A stretch of 64,000 nt of DNA, from assembly GCA_000634195.1 (NCBI GenBank), contig JFLT01000151.1, positions 50,161 through 114,160 of the forward strand, in the 5' to 3' direction. Of the stretch, positions 29,479 through 39,291 are shown one piece after another (the stretch's first letter is position 1; the number at the start of each line of letters is the position of its first letter). This DNA is from Prochlorococcus sp. scB243_495D8. GTDB taxonomy: Bacteria > Cyanobacteriota > Cyanobacteriia > PCC-6307 > Cyanobiaceae. The notes beneath the pieces are model-generated. The model had not been told where the DNA came from. It did no database searches and was given only the letters and a program-made list of their open reading frames with translations. The translations under genes were made by a program, and so were the position numbers.

Positions 29479-30866
29479 GAATCCTTTTTAAAGGTAATTT
29501 GGGTGGCATCTATAAAGTTTTTTGCGACTTCTGGAGAACTTGGCATATGTAAGTGAATCCAACTTGCATGTAATTTTTCATCAAAAAAGCCTTCACTTTT
29601 GTATTCAGTTTTCCAAGATTTAATTTTCCATGGAGAAGAAAGTTTCTTCTGATGCTCAGCTTTTCCAAAATCAAGTTCAGAACAATTATTTTCAATTTCC
29701 CAATAATGAAATTCATGCCCTCTAATTAATTGATTTTGTTTAATGATCGGAGTATCTTTTAAACCTTCAATGTATCTATAACCTACTGAAAGTTTACTTT
29801 TTTTCGATCTAAAAGGCAGGATGCCACTCATTTTATGATTATTTCCATTTTCATCTTTTATGCAATCCCCTAAAATCATCATCCCTCCACACTCAGCATA
29901 TATAAATCCATTTTTGCGGAATTTCCTTAACGAATTTAAGCTTTTTGTAGAGTTACTTATATGATCAGCATATTTTTCAGGGAACCCCCCAGGAATAATT
30001 AAAGAAGAAGCCTCATTAGGTATTTCTTCATCATCATAAATACTCCATGAAATCAATGGTATGCCTATTTCATTCAAAAATTCTTTAGTTTCAGGATATT
30101 GAAAGTGGAAGATTTTATCTTCTGCAATTGCGATAGGTTTACTTTTGTTTATTTTAAAATTATTAAAATTGACAGACTTAAATATTTTCTTTTGAGGAGA
30201 TTTCAGGAATTTAATAAGAGAAAATACATCAAGATTTCTTTCGGCGAAATTTGCAAAATATTCAACATCAATTTCTTTCCCATTATCCATTGGAGATATC
30301 AAACCTAAATTAGCTTTGCTTAAAGTTATGTTTGAATCAGATGGTAAGAAACCAAAAATTTCAATGTCTTCATTTTTAAAAACTTCCTTGATTAACTTTT
30401 TATGTCTATCTGAATTAACGTTGTTAAATATGATACCCGCTATTGACAACTCACTATCGAAATCTCGAAAACCTCGAATAGTCGCTAATAGAGAAGCTAC
30501 TTGACCTCTAGCATTAACAATAAAAATTATTGGAGCATTGAGAAGTTTAGAGATATTTGCTGTGCTGCAAAAGGTTGTTGACCCTAATCCATCAAAAAGG
30601 CCCATTGCTCCCTCAATTAATGAGAATTTATATTTCAAAGAATGTTTAAAAAAACTTTCTTGAACCCATTCCTCACCACTTAAAAAAATATCTAAATTCC
30701 TACAAATAGGTTGGCCAATTGAACTAAGTTGTTGTTGATCAAGATAATCTGGGCCAACCTTGAAAGTTTGTATCTTTATACCTTTTGAGAACGCCCAACA
30801 AGATAGCAAAAGAGACAATGTAGTTTTTCCACTATCAGTTGAAGGAGAAGATATTACACAAGACAT
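29475..30866 (-). CDS. cobB: Cobyrinate a,c-diamide synthase
   Basis: A 463-residue enzyme of the CobB/CbiA family, amidating the a and c carboxylates of cobyrinate with glutamine and ATP on the way to (pseudo)cobalamin. The N-terminal P-loop-like SPSTDSGKTTLSLLLS and LIEGAMGLFDG form the synthetase domain. The C-terminal triad-type amidotransferase domain carries SLIIPGGFPEKYADH and the nucleophile Cys in FIYAECGGMMILGD. It is the last gene of the run zwf-opcA-cobB, 3 bases after opcA, although its pathway differs from theirs. Confidence 0.92.
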   Translation of the reverse strand: MSCVISSPSTDSGKTTLSLLLSCWAFSKGIKIQTFKVGPDYLDQQQLSSIGQPICRNLDIFLSGEEWVQESFFKHSLKYKFSLIEGAMGLFDGLGSTTFCSTANISKLLNAPIIFIVNARGQVASLLATIRGFRDFDSELSIAGIIFNNVNSDRHKKLIKEVFKNEDIEIFGFLPSDSNITLSKANLGLISPMDNGKEIDVEYFANFAERNLDVFSLIKFLKSPQKKIFKSVNFNNFKINKSKPIAIAEDKIFHFQYPETKEFLNEIGIPLISWSIYDDEEIPNEASSLIIPGGFPEKYADHISNSTKSLNSLRKFRKNGFIYAECGGMMILGDCIKDENGNNHKMSGILPFRSKKSKLSVGYRYIEGLKDTPIIKQNQLIRGHEFHYWEIENNCSELDFGKAEHQKKLSSPWKIKSWKTEYKSEGFFDEKLHASWIHLHMPSSPEVAKNFIDATQITFKKDS

Positions 30867-30869
30867 CTA

Positions 30870-32171
30870 TTAGTTATTAAAACCATTAAATATTTGAAGA
30901 GCTATTTTAATAGAACTTTCAAAAAGAGGACTAGTAATACCTCTACTACTTCCCAATAATTTACTAACATCGTACTCTGATGTTGAAAAAGAATTTGGAA
31001 CTACTTGTTCTATTAATTCCATATTAGCCATTCCGCCTGCTTCAAGTCTCATACATTCAACTGATTCACAGCCAAGTATTACGCAAGTATTATTTTTTTG
31101 AACCTCACTAATTTTTGAAATCAGCCTCAATCCAATAACTTGTCCCAAATGAATACTTGGATTTCCCAAAGATAAGGGATTAATTGATGCAGAAATTATT
31201 TCGCCATTAATTCTTTCAAACTCTATTTTTGTTGATTCTTTATCCCTTTCAACTTTGAGAAAAGACCAACCAAGTTTATCGCTAATCCATGCAATCAAAA
31301 ACAAAGCTTGAATAATATGATCTCCTCCGATATCAATGGCAATATCAGTAATATGATCTAAAATTGGTCTCCTCGAAGGGGGATCAAAAATCATTGCCAA
31401 TGATTCCCTCCAATTTTTCAATCTAACCCAATTCAAATCATTAATAGCTTTATTTGAATTATTTAATTGATCTAAAATTTTTAAACATCTTTGAGGCGAT
31501 CCAAGGGCAGTATCAATAATTAACCTTAGACCATACTTAGTAAAATATTCGAAGATTTCAGGCGATTCATCCAAGCTTCCATTCCACCACAACCATGCAG
31601 GCAATTCATCAATAGATAATTTATCAATTATTTTTAATCCTTTATTAGATATTGAGGTAGAGTCCCCCCTAATAACAACTAAATCCCCACATATAGGTTG
31701 CATAGCTGGCGTATCACTTAATGGACAGTAAGCGGATACAAAAGTTTTAATATCTGAATTTTTATTTAATGTTGGCGCTAGCGTAATTAATCTTCTTGGA
31801 TTCAATGTACTTATTGATGATTCAAAAAATTGTCCTCTAAAATCTTCAAAGTCTTTATTAGATAAATTCTTCTTTAACAAATTCAATAATTCTTCATTAT
31901 TTAGGGAAGTAGTGATAGGGAGTCCTTTATCTAATATAAATTTTTTAGCAGCTTCAATAATTTCAGGACTTAAATTTCCAGTAATTGGTCCATTTACTAT
32001 TCCATTTTGAACCAAACATTGTTCTAGCCAAGCAGGCTGCCAGACAATTAATGTAAAAGTATTAGCTCCACTATTATCTTTATCTTCTGAAATCCATAAT
32101 TTATTTAGGTAATTAGAAATTTCCTGATAAGGCAGCTCTAAAGGGGCTTGGAGTGTTAGTTGAGGTTTCAT
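30870..32171 (-). CDS. opcA: Glucose-6-phosphate dehydrogenase assembly/activator protein OpcA
   Basis: A 433-residue soluble protein directly downstream of zwf (2-base gap). OpcA binds G6PDH and acts as its redox-sensitive activator, promoting the oxidative pentose phosphate pathway in the dark in cyanobacteria. Segments such as LPAWLWWNGSLDESPEIF, GSPQRCLKILDQL and CVILGCESVECMRLEAGG fit the family. Several Cys residues are present that could serve redox control, but specific roles cannot be read. The call rests on size, neighbour and these segments. Confidence 0.92.
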   Translation of the reverse strand: MKPQLTLQAPLELPYQEISNYLNKLWISEDKDNSGANTFTLIVWQPAWLEQCLVQNGIVNGPITGNLSPEIIEAAKKFILDKGLPITTSLNNEELLNLLKKNLSNKDFEDFRGQFFESSISTLNPRRLITLAPTLNKNSDIKTFVSAYCPLSDTPAMQPICGDLVVIRGDSTSISNKGLKIIDKLSIDELPAWLWWNGSLDESPEIFEYFTKYGLRLIIDTALGSPQRCLKILDQLNNSNKAINDLNWVRLKNWRESLAMIFDPPSRRPILDHITDIAIDIGGDHIIQALFLIAWISDKLGWSFLKVERDKESTKIEFERINGEIISASINPLSLGNPSIHLGQVIGLRLISKISEVQKNNTCVILGCESVECMRLEAGGMANMELIEQVVPNSFSTSEYDVSKLLGSSRGITSPLFESSIKIALQIFNGFNN

Positions 32172-32173
32172 TT

Positions 32174-33697
32174 TTAAGGTCTTCGCCAGAAAATATTATC
32201 TTTTGAAATGAATTGATCAGACTCAGGAGGGCCCCACGTCATAGATTCATAATTATAAATAGGTAACTTCCAAGGAGAATTATCCATCAATTCTATTAAT
32301 GGCGTATAAAGTTTCCAGGCTGCCTCTACTTCATCACTTCGAGTAAATAAGGTTGGGTCAGAAAGCATTGCATCAGCTAATAATCTAACGTAGCCTTCAT
32401 CTGAGGGTTCTCCAAATGATTCATCATAAGAAAATTCCATCTCAACAGGTCTTGATTTCATTCCAGAACCAGGAGATTTTACCTCAAAGTTGAAAGTAGC
32501 ACCTTCATTTGGCTGAATTCTAAGGATAAGTTGATTTGGGGCAGGATTTATTATTGTTGATTCAAATAAATGAACAGGAACGTCTTTAAAAGTCAAGACT
32601 ATTTCTCCAAGTCTTTTAGGTAGTCTTTTACCTGTTCTCAAATAAAAAGGAACCCCTTGCCAACGCCAGTTATCTACGAAAACTTTTGTCGCAATATAAG
32701 TTTCTGTTGTGCTATTACAATTAACACCATCTTCCTGCCTATATCCTTTGAGTCGATTTGAAATATTTCCTCCCTCTCCATATTGACCTCTTATACAACA
32801 ATTCCATGGTTCATTTTCGTCAGCAAGTTTTGAAGCTTGAAGAACCTTAGCTTTTTCATTTCTTATAGCTTCTGGTTCAAACTTACCAGGAGGTTCCATA
32901 GCAGTAACAGCAAGCATTTGAGTCATATGATTTTGAAGCATATCTCTTAAAGCTCCTGAACTTTCGTAATAACCTGCTCTATCTTCAACACCCACTGTTT
33001 CAGATGAAGTAATTTGAATACTTGATATATAATTTCTGTTCCAGATTGGTTCAAAAATAGTATTCGCAAACCTCAAAACAAGAATATTCTGAACTGTCTC
33101 TTTACCTAAATAATGATCAATCCTATAAATCTGACTTTCTTCAGCGCAACTTTGAACGATCTTATTTAATTTTTTTGCACTTGAATAATCTCTTCCAAAA
33201 GGTTTTTCAATAACTAAGCGACTTTTCTTAGGGTCATCTAAAAGGCCAGCCGCCTTAAGAGCTTTACATCCACTTGCATAAAAATTCGGAGAAACTGATA
33301 AATAAAATGTTCTATTCCCATGAGTAGCTTGTGTTTTATCAATTTCATTTAATCTTCTAGAAAGCCTTACGACATGATCACTTTGTTGTAAATCAACTGG
33401 TTCATAGAAAAGATAATTAGAAAATTGTTCCCATTCACTTTCTTTACCAGATATTTGATTTGATAGCTTTACTTTCATCTTTTCTCTAAATTCATTATCA
33501 GTCCAAGGTCTTCTCGCACAACCGACAATCCCAAATTCACTAGGAATTCTTCTTTGCAGATAGAGTTCAAATAAGGCTGGTATTAATTTTCTATGAGTAA
33601 GGTCTCCACTAGCACCAAATATAACTAGGCTTTGTGGAGATATGACTCTTTCCTGCCGTAAGCCTAATCTTAGAGGATTACTTATAGTTGAAGGCAT
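32174..33697 (-). CDS. zwf: Glucose-6-phosphate 1-dehydrogenase
   Basis: A 507-residue enzyme oxidising glucose-6-phosphate with NADP+, the entry to the oxidative pentose phosphate pathway and the main dark NADPH source. The N-terminal nucleotide site reads IFGASGDLTHRKLIPALF. The substrate/active-site signature is YRIDHYLGKETVQNI, with its catalytic His further on. LRIQPNEG and VRLLADAMLSDPTLFTRSDEVE also fit. It heads the zwf-opcA-cobB run and is 111 bases from petH. Confidence 0.97.
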   Translation of the reverse strand: MPSTISNPLRLGLRQERVISPQSLVIFGASGDLTHRKLIPALFELYLQRRIPSEFGIVGCARRPWTDNEFREKMKVKLSNQISGKESEWEQFSNYLFYEPVDLQQSDHVVRLSRRLNEIDKTQATHGNRTFYLSVSPNFYASGCKALKAAGLLDDPKKSRLVIEKPFGRDYSSAKKLNKIVQSCAEESQIYRIDHYLGKETVQNILVLRFANTIFEPIWNRNYISSIQITSSETVGVEDRAGYYESSGALRDMLQNHMTQMLAVTAMEPPGKFEPEAIRNEKAKVLQASKLADENEPWNCCIRGQYGEGGNISNRLKGYRQEDGVNCNSTTETYIATKVFVDNWRWQGVPFYLRTGKRLPKRLGEIVLTFKDVPVHLFESTIINPAPNQLILRIQPNEGATFNFEVKSPGSGMKSRPVEMEFSYDESFGEPSDEGYVRLLADAMLSDPTLFTRSDEVEAAWKLYTPLIELMDNSPWKLPIYNYESMTWGPPESDQFISKDNIFWRRP

Positions 33698-33808
33698 ATT
33701 TTTATTATTCTTTATTTAAAATCCTCTTTTTTTCAAATATTAGCTACATATTGTGTCTAAACCAAAAAAGTATTTAGTTTGTGAAACTTAAATCTAAATG
33801 TTAAAGAA

Positions 33809-35038
<1,230 letters not shown>

Positions 35039-35100
35039 TTATTGTTTTTATCTGTATAGTTACACAGAAATAATTTTTTATCTAATTAAAAAATTCGTTT

Positions 35101-35637
35101 ATGAATAATCCTCAAGAATCAGTAGATCGTTTTAAAAGCAGTGACTACAGGACAATTGAGCAAACCATGGAAAAGCTTTCTGGCGGAACAAGAAGACTTG
35201 CCGCTCAACTTACAACCTCTGCAAGTTTTGATTCTTTGTGGAATGTTTTAACAGATTATGATCGACTGAATCTTTACATACCAAATTTACTTTCAAGCAA
35301 AAAAATATATCAAAAGAACAATAATGTGCACCTTAAACAAGTTGGGGCTCAGGATTTTCTTGGTATGAAATTTTCAGCTGAGGTAACTATCGATTTATTC
35401 GAAGATAAGGCGCTTGGCCTTTTGAAATTCAATTTGATTAAAGGAGATTTCAGGAAATTTGAGGGTAGTTGGAAAATTCAAAATATCAAAAATACTTCAA
35501 AAAATTCATTAATTTATGATCTTACTGTTCAAGGTTGTCAGTGGATGCCCATAGGGATGATAGAGAAAAGACTAAAAAAAGATCTGTCAGAAAATTTAAT
35601 TGCCGTTGATAAGCAAGCAAAATTTTCAACAAAATAG
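35101..35637 (+). CDS. SRPBCC-fold protein (polyketide cyclase/Coq10-like)
   Basis: A 178-residue soluble protein. From about residue 28 it has the START/SRPBCC pattern: RRLAAQLTTSASFDSLWNVLTDYDRLNLYIPNL, then VGAQDFLGMKFSAEVTIDLF and a C-terminal amphipathic helix. Such proteins bind hydrophobic ligands such as quinones or lipids. Plants and cyanobacteria have several of this type with unknown ligands. It is divergent from petH (183-base spacer) and followed by tRNA-Glu on the other strand. Confidence 0.7.
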   Translation: MNNPQESVDRFKSSDYRTIEQTMEKLSGGTRRLAAQLTTSASFDSLWNVLTDYDRLNLYIPNLLSSKKIYQKNNNVHLKQVGAQDFLGMKFSAEVTIDLFEDKALGLLKFNLIKGDFRKFEGSWKIQNIKNTSKNSLIYDLTVQGCQWMPIGMIEKRLKKDLSENLIAVDKQAKFSTK

Positions 35638-35655
35638 TTTGTAATTTTAAATTAA

Positions 35656-35728
35656 TAGCCCCAAGGGGATTCGAACCCCTGTCGCCTCCGTGAAAGGGAG
35701 GTGTCCTAGGCCTCTAGACGATGGGGCC
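35656..35728 (-). tRNA. trnE: tRNA-Glu (anticodon UUC)
   Basis: A 73-base cloverleaf on the minus strand. The acceptor GGCCCCA pairs with TGGGGCT (G1-U72, as in other cyanobacterial tRNA-Glu). The D-arm holds GTCTAGAGGCCTAGGAC. The anticodon loop is CTTTCAC with TTC, closed by CCTCC/GGAGG. The T-arm is CAGGGGTTCGAATCCCC. CCA is not encoded. In cyanobacteria this tRNA also supplies glutamate for 5-aminolevulinate and chlorophyll synthesis. Confidence 0.97.
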
Positions 35729-35769
35729 AGGAAATTAGCATAACAGCTTATTAAAAACTAAGAGTAAGC

Positions 35770-36888
35770 CTAGCCTTTCGTCAAGTGTTGTTGCTCTTTG
35801 TTTTGTCCTTGCCACACAGGAACGGTAAAATGAAAGCAGGAACCTACTCCGATATCAGATACGACCCATATTCTTCCCCCATGAACTTGTACTATTCTTC
35901 TACAAACAGATAAACCTATGCCAAATCCTGATGTTCCCTCAGAAGTCTGTGGAAGTCTAACTCTATCCAGAAAAATTCTTTTTTGTTCACTCAAAGGAAT
36001 TCCTGCACCTTTGTCACAAATTGTTATTTCTACCCATTGATTTGTCTTATGAATCATAGTTATTTTTATAGATCCAGATTCTCTGGAAAATTTAATAGCA
36101 TTTTCAATTAAATTTAAAAATACTTGCCTCATTCTTCTTTGATCCGCAAATACACTTGGCAGATCTGATGGAATATCAGTATCAATTTCAATATTTCTTA
36201 ATCTCCAGAATTTTTCTAATTCGAGTATTACTTCAGCACTAATATTACCTAAATCAATTTTCTGAGGATTAAATAGCGCTTCCCATTTAGTTGTTCCAAC
36301 CTCTAAAAGATCCTGAGATAAAAGTTCAATCTCTTCAAGACGTCTTTTAATTACATCTTGCAATTTTGAAATATCTATTTGTCCGAGTTTTTGACTTTGA
36401 ACAGCCAAAGTAGCAGCAGTTAAAGGAGTTCTTAATTCATGCGCGACCATTCTTAATAATCTTTCCTGAGATTCTATTCTTTTAGTTAATGTCTCATTTT
36501 CTTGTCTTAAAACAAGAAGTTCGTCTTCCAATAGAAATTCTTTTTGAGTTCTTATTGAATCAATTTTGGATGGTTGCAAATTAATCCCAAGATTCTTTGT
36601 TAAGCCTTCCTGCGACCACCTTGGCAACCATTTTTGCAACTGAGAAAAAATATTACTTCCAGCAAATATTTGCTTTGGAGCTGGTGAAACCTTTATAAGA
36701 GCTGGAATAGCGACTAATCTATGTAATTCCAGTAATTCTGGCTGCTCTGTGGGCTCAGAAATCTGAAGAGATATCTCAAATTCACAATCATCTGATTCCA
36801 AATAAGCTATTAGGGACTTAATATCGTTACTGGAAAGTTGATTTCTAGCTGCAACTAGTATTAATTTTAACTCTTTTTTATCATTCAA
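35770..36888 (-). CDS. sasA: Circadian clock output histidine kinase SasA
   Basis: A 372-residue sensor kinase without membrane segments. Residues 1-95 are a thioredoxin-like KaiB-type domain ([20 protein letters not shown]) that docks on KaiC. The phosphoacceptor His is in [14 protein letters not shown] near 150, followed by the HATPase boxes [25 protein letters not shown] and [12 protein letters not shown]. SasA autophosphorylates on KaiC and drives the regulator RpaA. Start is TTG at 36888, supported by AGAGGA about eight bases upstream. High-light Prochlorococcus keeps SasA while lacking kaiA. No response regulator is adjacent. Confidence 0.95.
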   Translation of the reverse strand: MNDKKELKLILVAARNQLSSNDIKSLIAYLESDDCEFEISLQISEPTEQPELLELHRLVAIPALIKVSPAPKQIFAGSNIFSQLQKWLPRWSQEGLTKNLGINLQPSKIDSIRTQKEFLLEDELLVLRQENETLTKRIESQERLLRMVAHELRTPLTAATLAVQSQKLGQIDISKLQDVIKRRLEEIELLSQDLLEVGTTKWEALFNPQKIDLGNISAEVILELEKFWRLRNIEIDTDIPSDLPSVFADQRRMRQVFLNLIENAIKFSRESGSIKITMIHKTNQWVEITICDKGAGIPLSEQKRIFLDRVRLPQTSEGTSGFGIGLSVCRRIVQVHGGRIWVVSDIGVGSCFHFTVPVWQGQNKEQQHLTKG

Positions 36889-36994
36889 ATGAATTCCTCT
36901 GAAGTGTTGAAAAGCTGTTAATCCTTATAAACACCTTAAGATATTTTTTTTTATTTTACAGATAGGCTATTAAATAAATAGGACTTTTTTGTAA

Positions 36995-37534
36995 ATGGTT
37001 GCTATTAATCAAAAGAAAAATTTACATTTCGGCGAAAATCCTCCTGAAATTAATTTAAATAGTAATTTAAAAAGATGGTTTTCGAGGAATATTGGATTGT
37101 GGAAATCTAATAGAACTTATTTTCTAGATGAAGTACAAAAAACTTATAATTTAAGTATGAATATAAATATTCAGGCTCTTGAGTGTAAATCAGAATGGGA
37201 GTCGCATTATAAATTTATTTGGTACCCAGAAAAAAAATATAATTTCTTTGATGAAAATCCCCAGTATAAAGAACGAGGAGAAATGTGTGCATTTTTAAAA
37301 GGCCACCAACTTTACAGGGAAAATTTTTATTTGAGTAATAATGAAGGTATTTCAAATATTAAGCAAGTCGACGAACATGAAATGATTTTCGAATCTTTAT
37401 ACGAAGATTGGTATATTATTGAACATACAAGACTTGTAGATTCTGATAACTATAGATTTAGGGTTATATATTCATGGAACAAAAATAAGCTAAAAATAGT
37501 CGAAAATCATCACGAAATTAAAATTATTAAATGA
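36995..37534 (+). CDS. Conserved hypothetical protein, possibly CpeS-like lipocalin fold
   Basis: A 179-residue soluble protein. Residues 28-45 read RWFSRNIGLWKSNRTYFL, similar to the G-x-W-x-S-x-R-T motif at the start of CpeS/CpcS bilin lyases. Alternating beta strands rich in aromatic residues follow, as expected of a lipocalin-like barrel (YKFIWYPEKKYNF, LYRENFYLS, YRFRVIYSW). Prochlorococcus of this type has little or no phycoerythrin, so a chromophore-lyase role would be vestigial or altered. The family link is tentative. It is divergent from sasA. Confidence 0.5.
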   Translation: MVAINQKKNLHFGENPPEINLNSNLKRWFSRNIGLWKSNRTYFLDEVQKTYNLSMNINIQALECKSEWESHYKFIWYPEKKYNFFDENPQYKERGEMCAFLKGHQLYRENFYLSNNEGISNIKQVDEHEMIFESLYEDWYIIEHTRLVDSDNYRFRVIYSWNKNKLKIVENHHEIKIIK

Positions 37535-37607
37535 ATTTCCCCTAGAGTATTAGTTTAAAAAATAAAAAATGTTATGTTTAATAATATGAGTTAACAATAA
37601 ACCAATT

Positions 37608-38042
37608 ATGGGTTTAAAAATATCTAAATTTTTTGCAATCCCTATAATTTTTTCATCTTTTTTAATTTATATAAATAATGAATCGAATAATGTACATGCA
37701 AATGTTAATAATCCGCCTGCCAATAAAAATGATTTAGATTTATATCATGGGATAGGTGTTTCATTTCTATGTAATGCGACAAGAAAAGGATTTGATTTAG
37801 ATTTTCCAAAAACATTAAATGTTGCCTCAGCAACTTTCGCGTCAGTAGTTTCACAAAAACATGGGGGTAAAATAATTGAGAAAAAGAAAGAACAAACAGT
37901 AGACATGAAACAATTACAATTTATTGCATCTTTACAATTAGTTGAATCAGCTCTTCAAGTATGTCCAGAGAATGTTCCTGAAAAGATCGAAAAACAATTT
38001 AAGGTTGAAACTGAGAGAATCAAGAAATTACAAGGGTTGTAA
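37608..38042 (+). CDS. Hypothetical exported protein
   Basis: A 144-residue protein with an N-terminal signal-type segment (about residues 7-24, FFAIPIIFSSFLIYI) ending near VHANVN. The mature part begins with an Asn/Pro-rich stretch, then LYHGIGVSFLCNATRKGFDLDFPKTLNVAS. A helical region (QLQFIASLQLVESALQVCPENV) follows, and the tail is Lys/Glu-rich. Two Cys residues in the mature part could form a disulphide. I do not recognise the family. It lies 73 bases after the CpeS-like gene on the same strand and 8 bases from the convergent prs end. Confidence 0.6.
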   Translation: MGLKISKFFAIPIIFSSFLIYINNESNNVHANVNNPPANKNDLDLYHGIGVSFLCNATRKGFDLDFPKTLNVASATFASVVSQKHGGKIIEKKKEQTVDMKQLQFIASLQLVESALQVCPENVPEKIEKQFKVETERIKKLQGL

Positions 38043-38050
38043 AAAAAATT

Positions 38051-39046
38051 TCATCTAAACATAGAACTAACAGAGCTTTCTTCGTGGATTCTCCAAATGG
38101 CTTCCCCCAACATATTTGCGACTGAAAGAACTTTTAACTGTGGGAAATTATCTTTATATATAACTGGTATGCTGTTAGTAACAATAACTTGTTCGAAAAG
38201 ATTCTTAGCACTTAATCTTTCATAAGAAGGAGGAGAAAATACAGCATGTGAGGCACATGCAAATATTCTGTTAGCTCCTTCTTTTTTTAATAAATTTGCT
38301 CCAGAACAAATTGTACCCCCAGTGTCTATCATGTCGTCTATAAGAATAGCTGTTTTACCTTTGACTTCACCAATAACGGTTAGACTTTCAGCAATATTAT
38401 GGGCTGATCTCCTTTTATCAATTATAGCCAATGGCGCATCCTTCATTAATTTTGCAAATGCTCTTGCTCTTGCCACCCCGCCTACATCAGGAGAGACTAC
38501 AACTATTTCTTCTAAATTTAAAGTTTCTAGATAATCAATTAATACAGGTGAACCGTAAATATGATCGCATGGTATATCAAAGTAGCCTTGTATTTGAGCC
38601 GAGTGTAAGTCCATAGCAAGAACTCTATCAACTCCAGATTTCTCTAGTAAATTAGCAGTTAGTTTTGCAGTAATAGACTCTCTTCCTGAGGTCTTCCTAT
38701 CTGCCCTTGCATATCCAAAATAAGGAATTACAGCCGTTATTTGTCTTGCAGAGGCTCTCTTGCATGCATCAACCATAATCATAAGCTCCATTAAACTATC
38801 GTTTACAGGAGCGCATGTAGGTTGGATAAGGAATACATCACAACCTCTAATAGATTGCTGAATCTGAACATATAGTTCTCCATCTGCAAATCTTTTAGAT
38901 ACCAAAGGTACATTTTCAATCCCTAAGTATGATGCAATTTCTTCAGCTAATTTAGGATTTGTTGTCCCACTAACTAGCCTCAATCTACTATTAGTTAGAT
39001 TAAAGTTTGATTCTTTACTCTGCATTGCCGTGATAAAACTTGTCAC
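38051..39046 (-). CDS. prs: Ribose-phosphate pyrophosphokinase
   Basis: A 331-residue enzyme making PRPP from ribose-5-phosphate and ATP for nucleotide, histidine and tryptophan synthesis. Motifs include RLVSGTTNPKLAEEIASYL, FADGELYVQI, the ATP region CAPVNDSLMELMIMVDA, VDRVLAMDLHSAQIQGYFD and the PRPP-binding loop AILIDDMIDTGGTI. GTG at 39046 gives the common MTSFITA start. An internal ATG at 39025 is possible. The 246-base spacer to malQ holds no recognisable gene, only A+T-rich divergent promoter sequence. Confidence 0.96.
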   Translation of the reverse strand: MTSFITAMQSKESNFNLTNSRLRLVSGTTNPKLAEEIASYLGIENVPLVSKRFADGELYVQIQQSIRGCDVFLIQPTCAPVNDSLMELMIMVDACKRASARQITAVIPYFGYARADRKTSGRESITAKLTANLLEKSGVDRVLAMDLHSAQIQGYFDIPCDHIYGSPVLIDYLETLNLEEIVVVSPDVGGVARARAFAKLMKDAPLAIIDKRRSAHNIAESLTVIGEVKGKTAILIDDMIDTGGTICSGANLLKKEGANRIFACASHAVFSPPSYERLSAKNLFEQVIVTNSIPVIYKDNFPQLKVLSVANMLGEAIWRIHEESSVSSMFR

Positions 39047-39291
39047 GAAATTTGCGCCATAAAACTATATTCTTATCGTAGTCGTTTATGTGAATTTCGC
39101 AAAAGATAATGACTAGATATTTTCAAAAATCCTATCAATTAGGCAAAAAATTGTTGATTAAAAATTAAAATTTACACTTATTCAGACTAAAAAAATAGGC
39201 ATTATATTTGTCAATTAAATAAAATTTGTATATGGTTGAATTTAGAGGATTAAAAACACGTTAAGAGTAAAGGATCAAAATATATTTAAAC

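Noticed and set aside
35656..35728. The tRNA-Glu 3' side as an integration site
   Set aside because: The flanks show no duplicated tRNA end, integrase gene or foreign segment; the neighbours are core genes.
39109..39168. A 19-codon ATG frame in the prs-malQ spacer
   Set aside because: It has no clear ribosome-binding site, the composition is A+T-rich, and it matches no known small photosynthetic protein.
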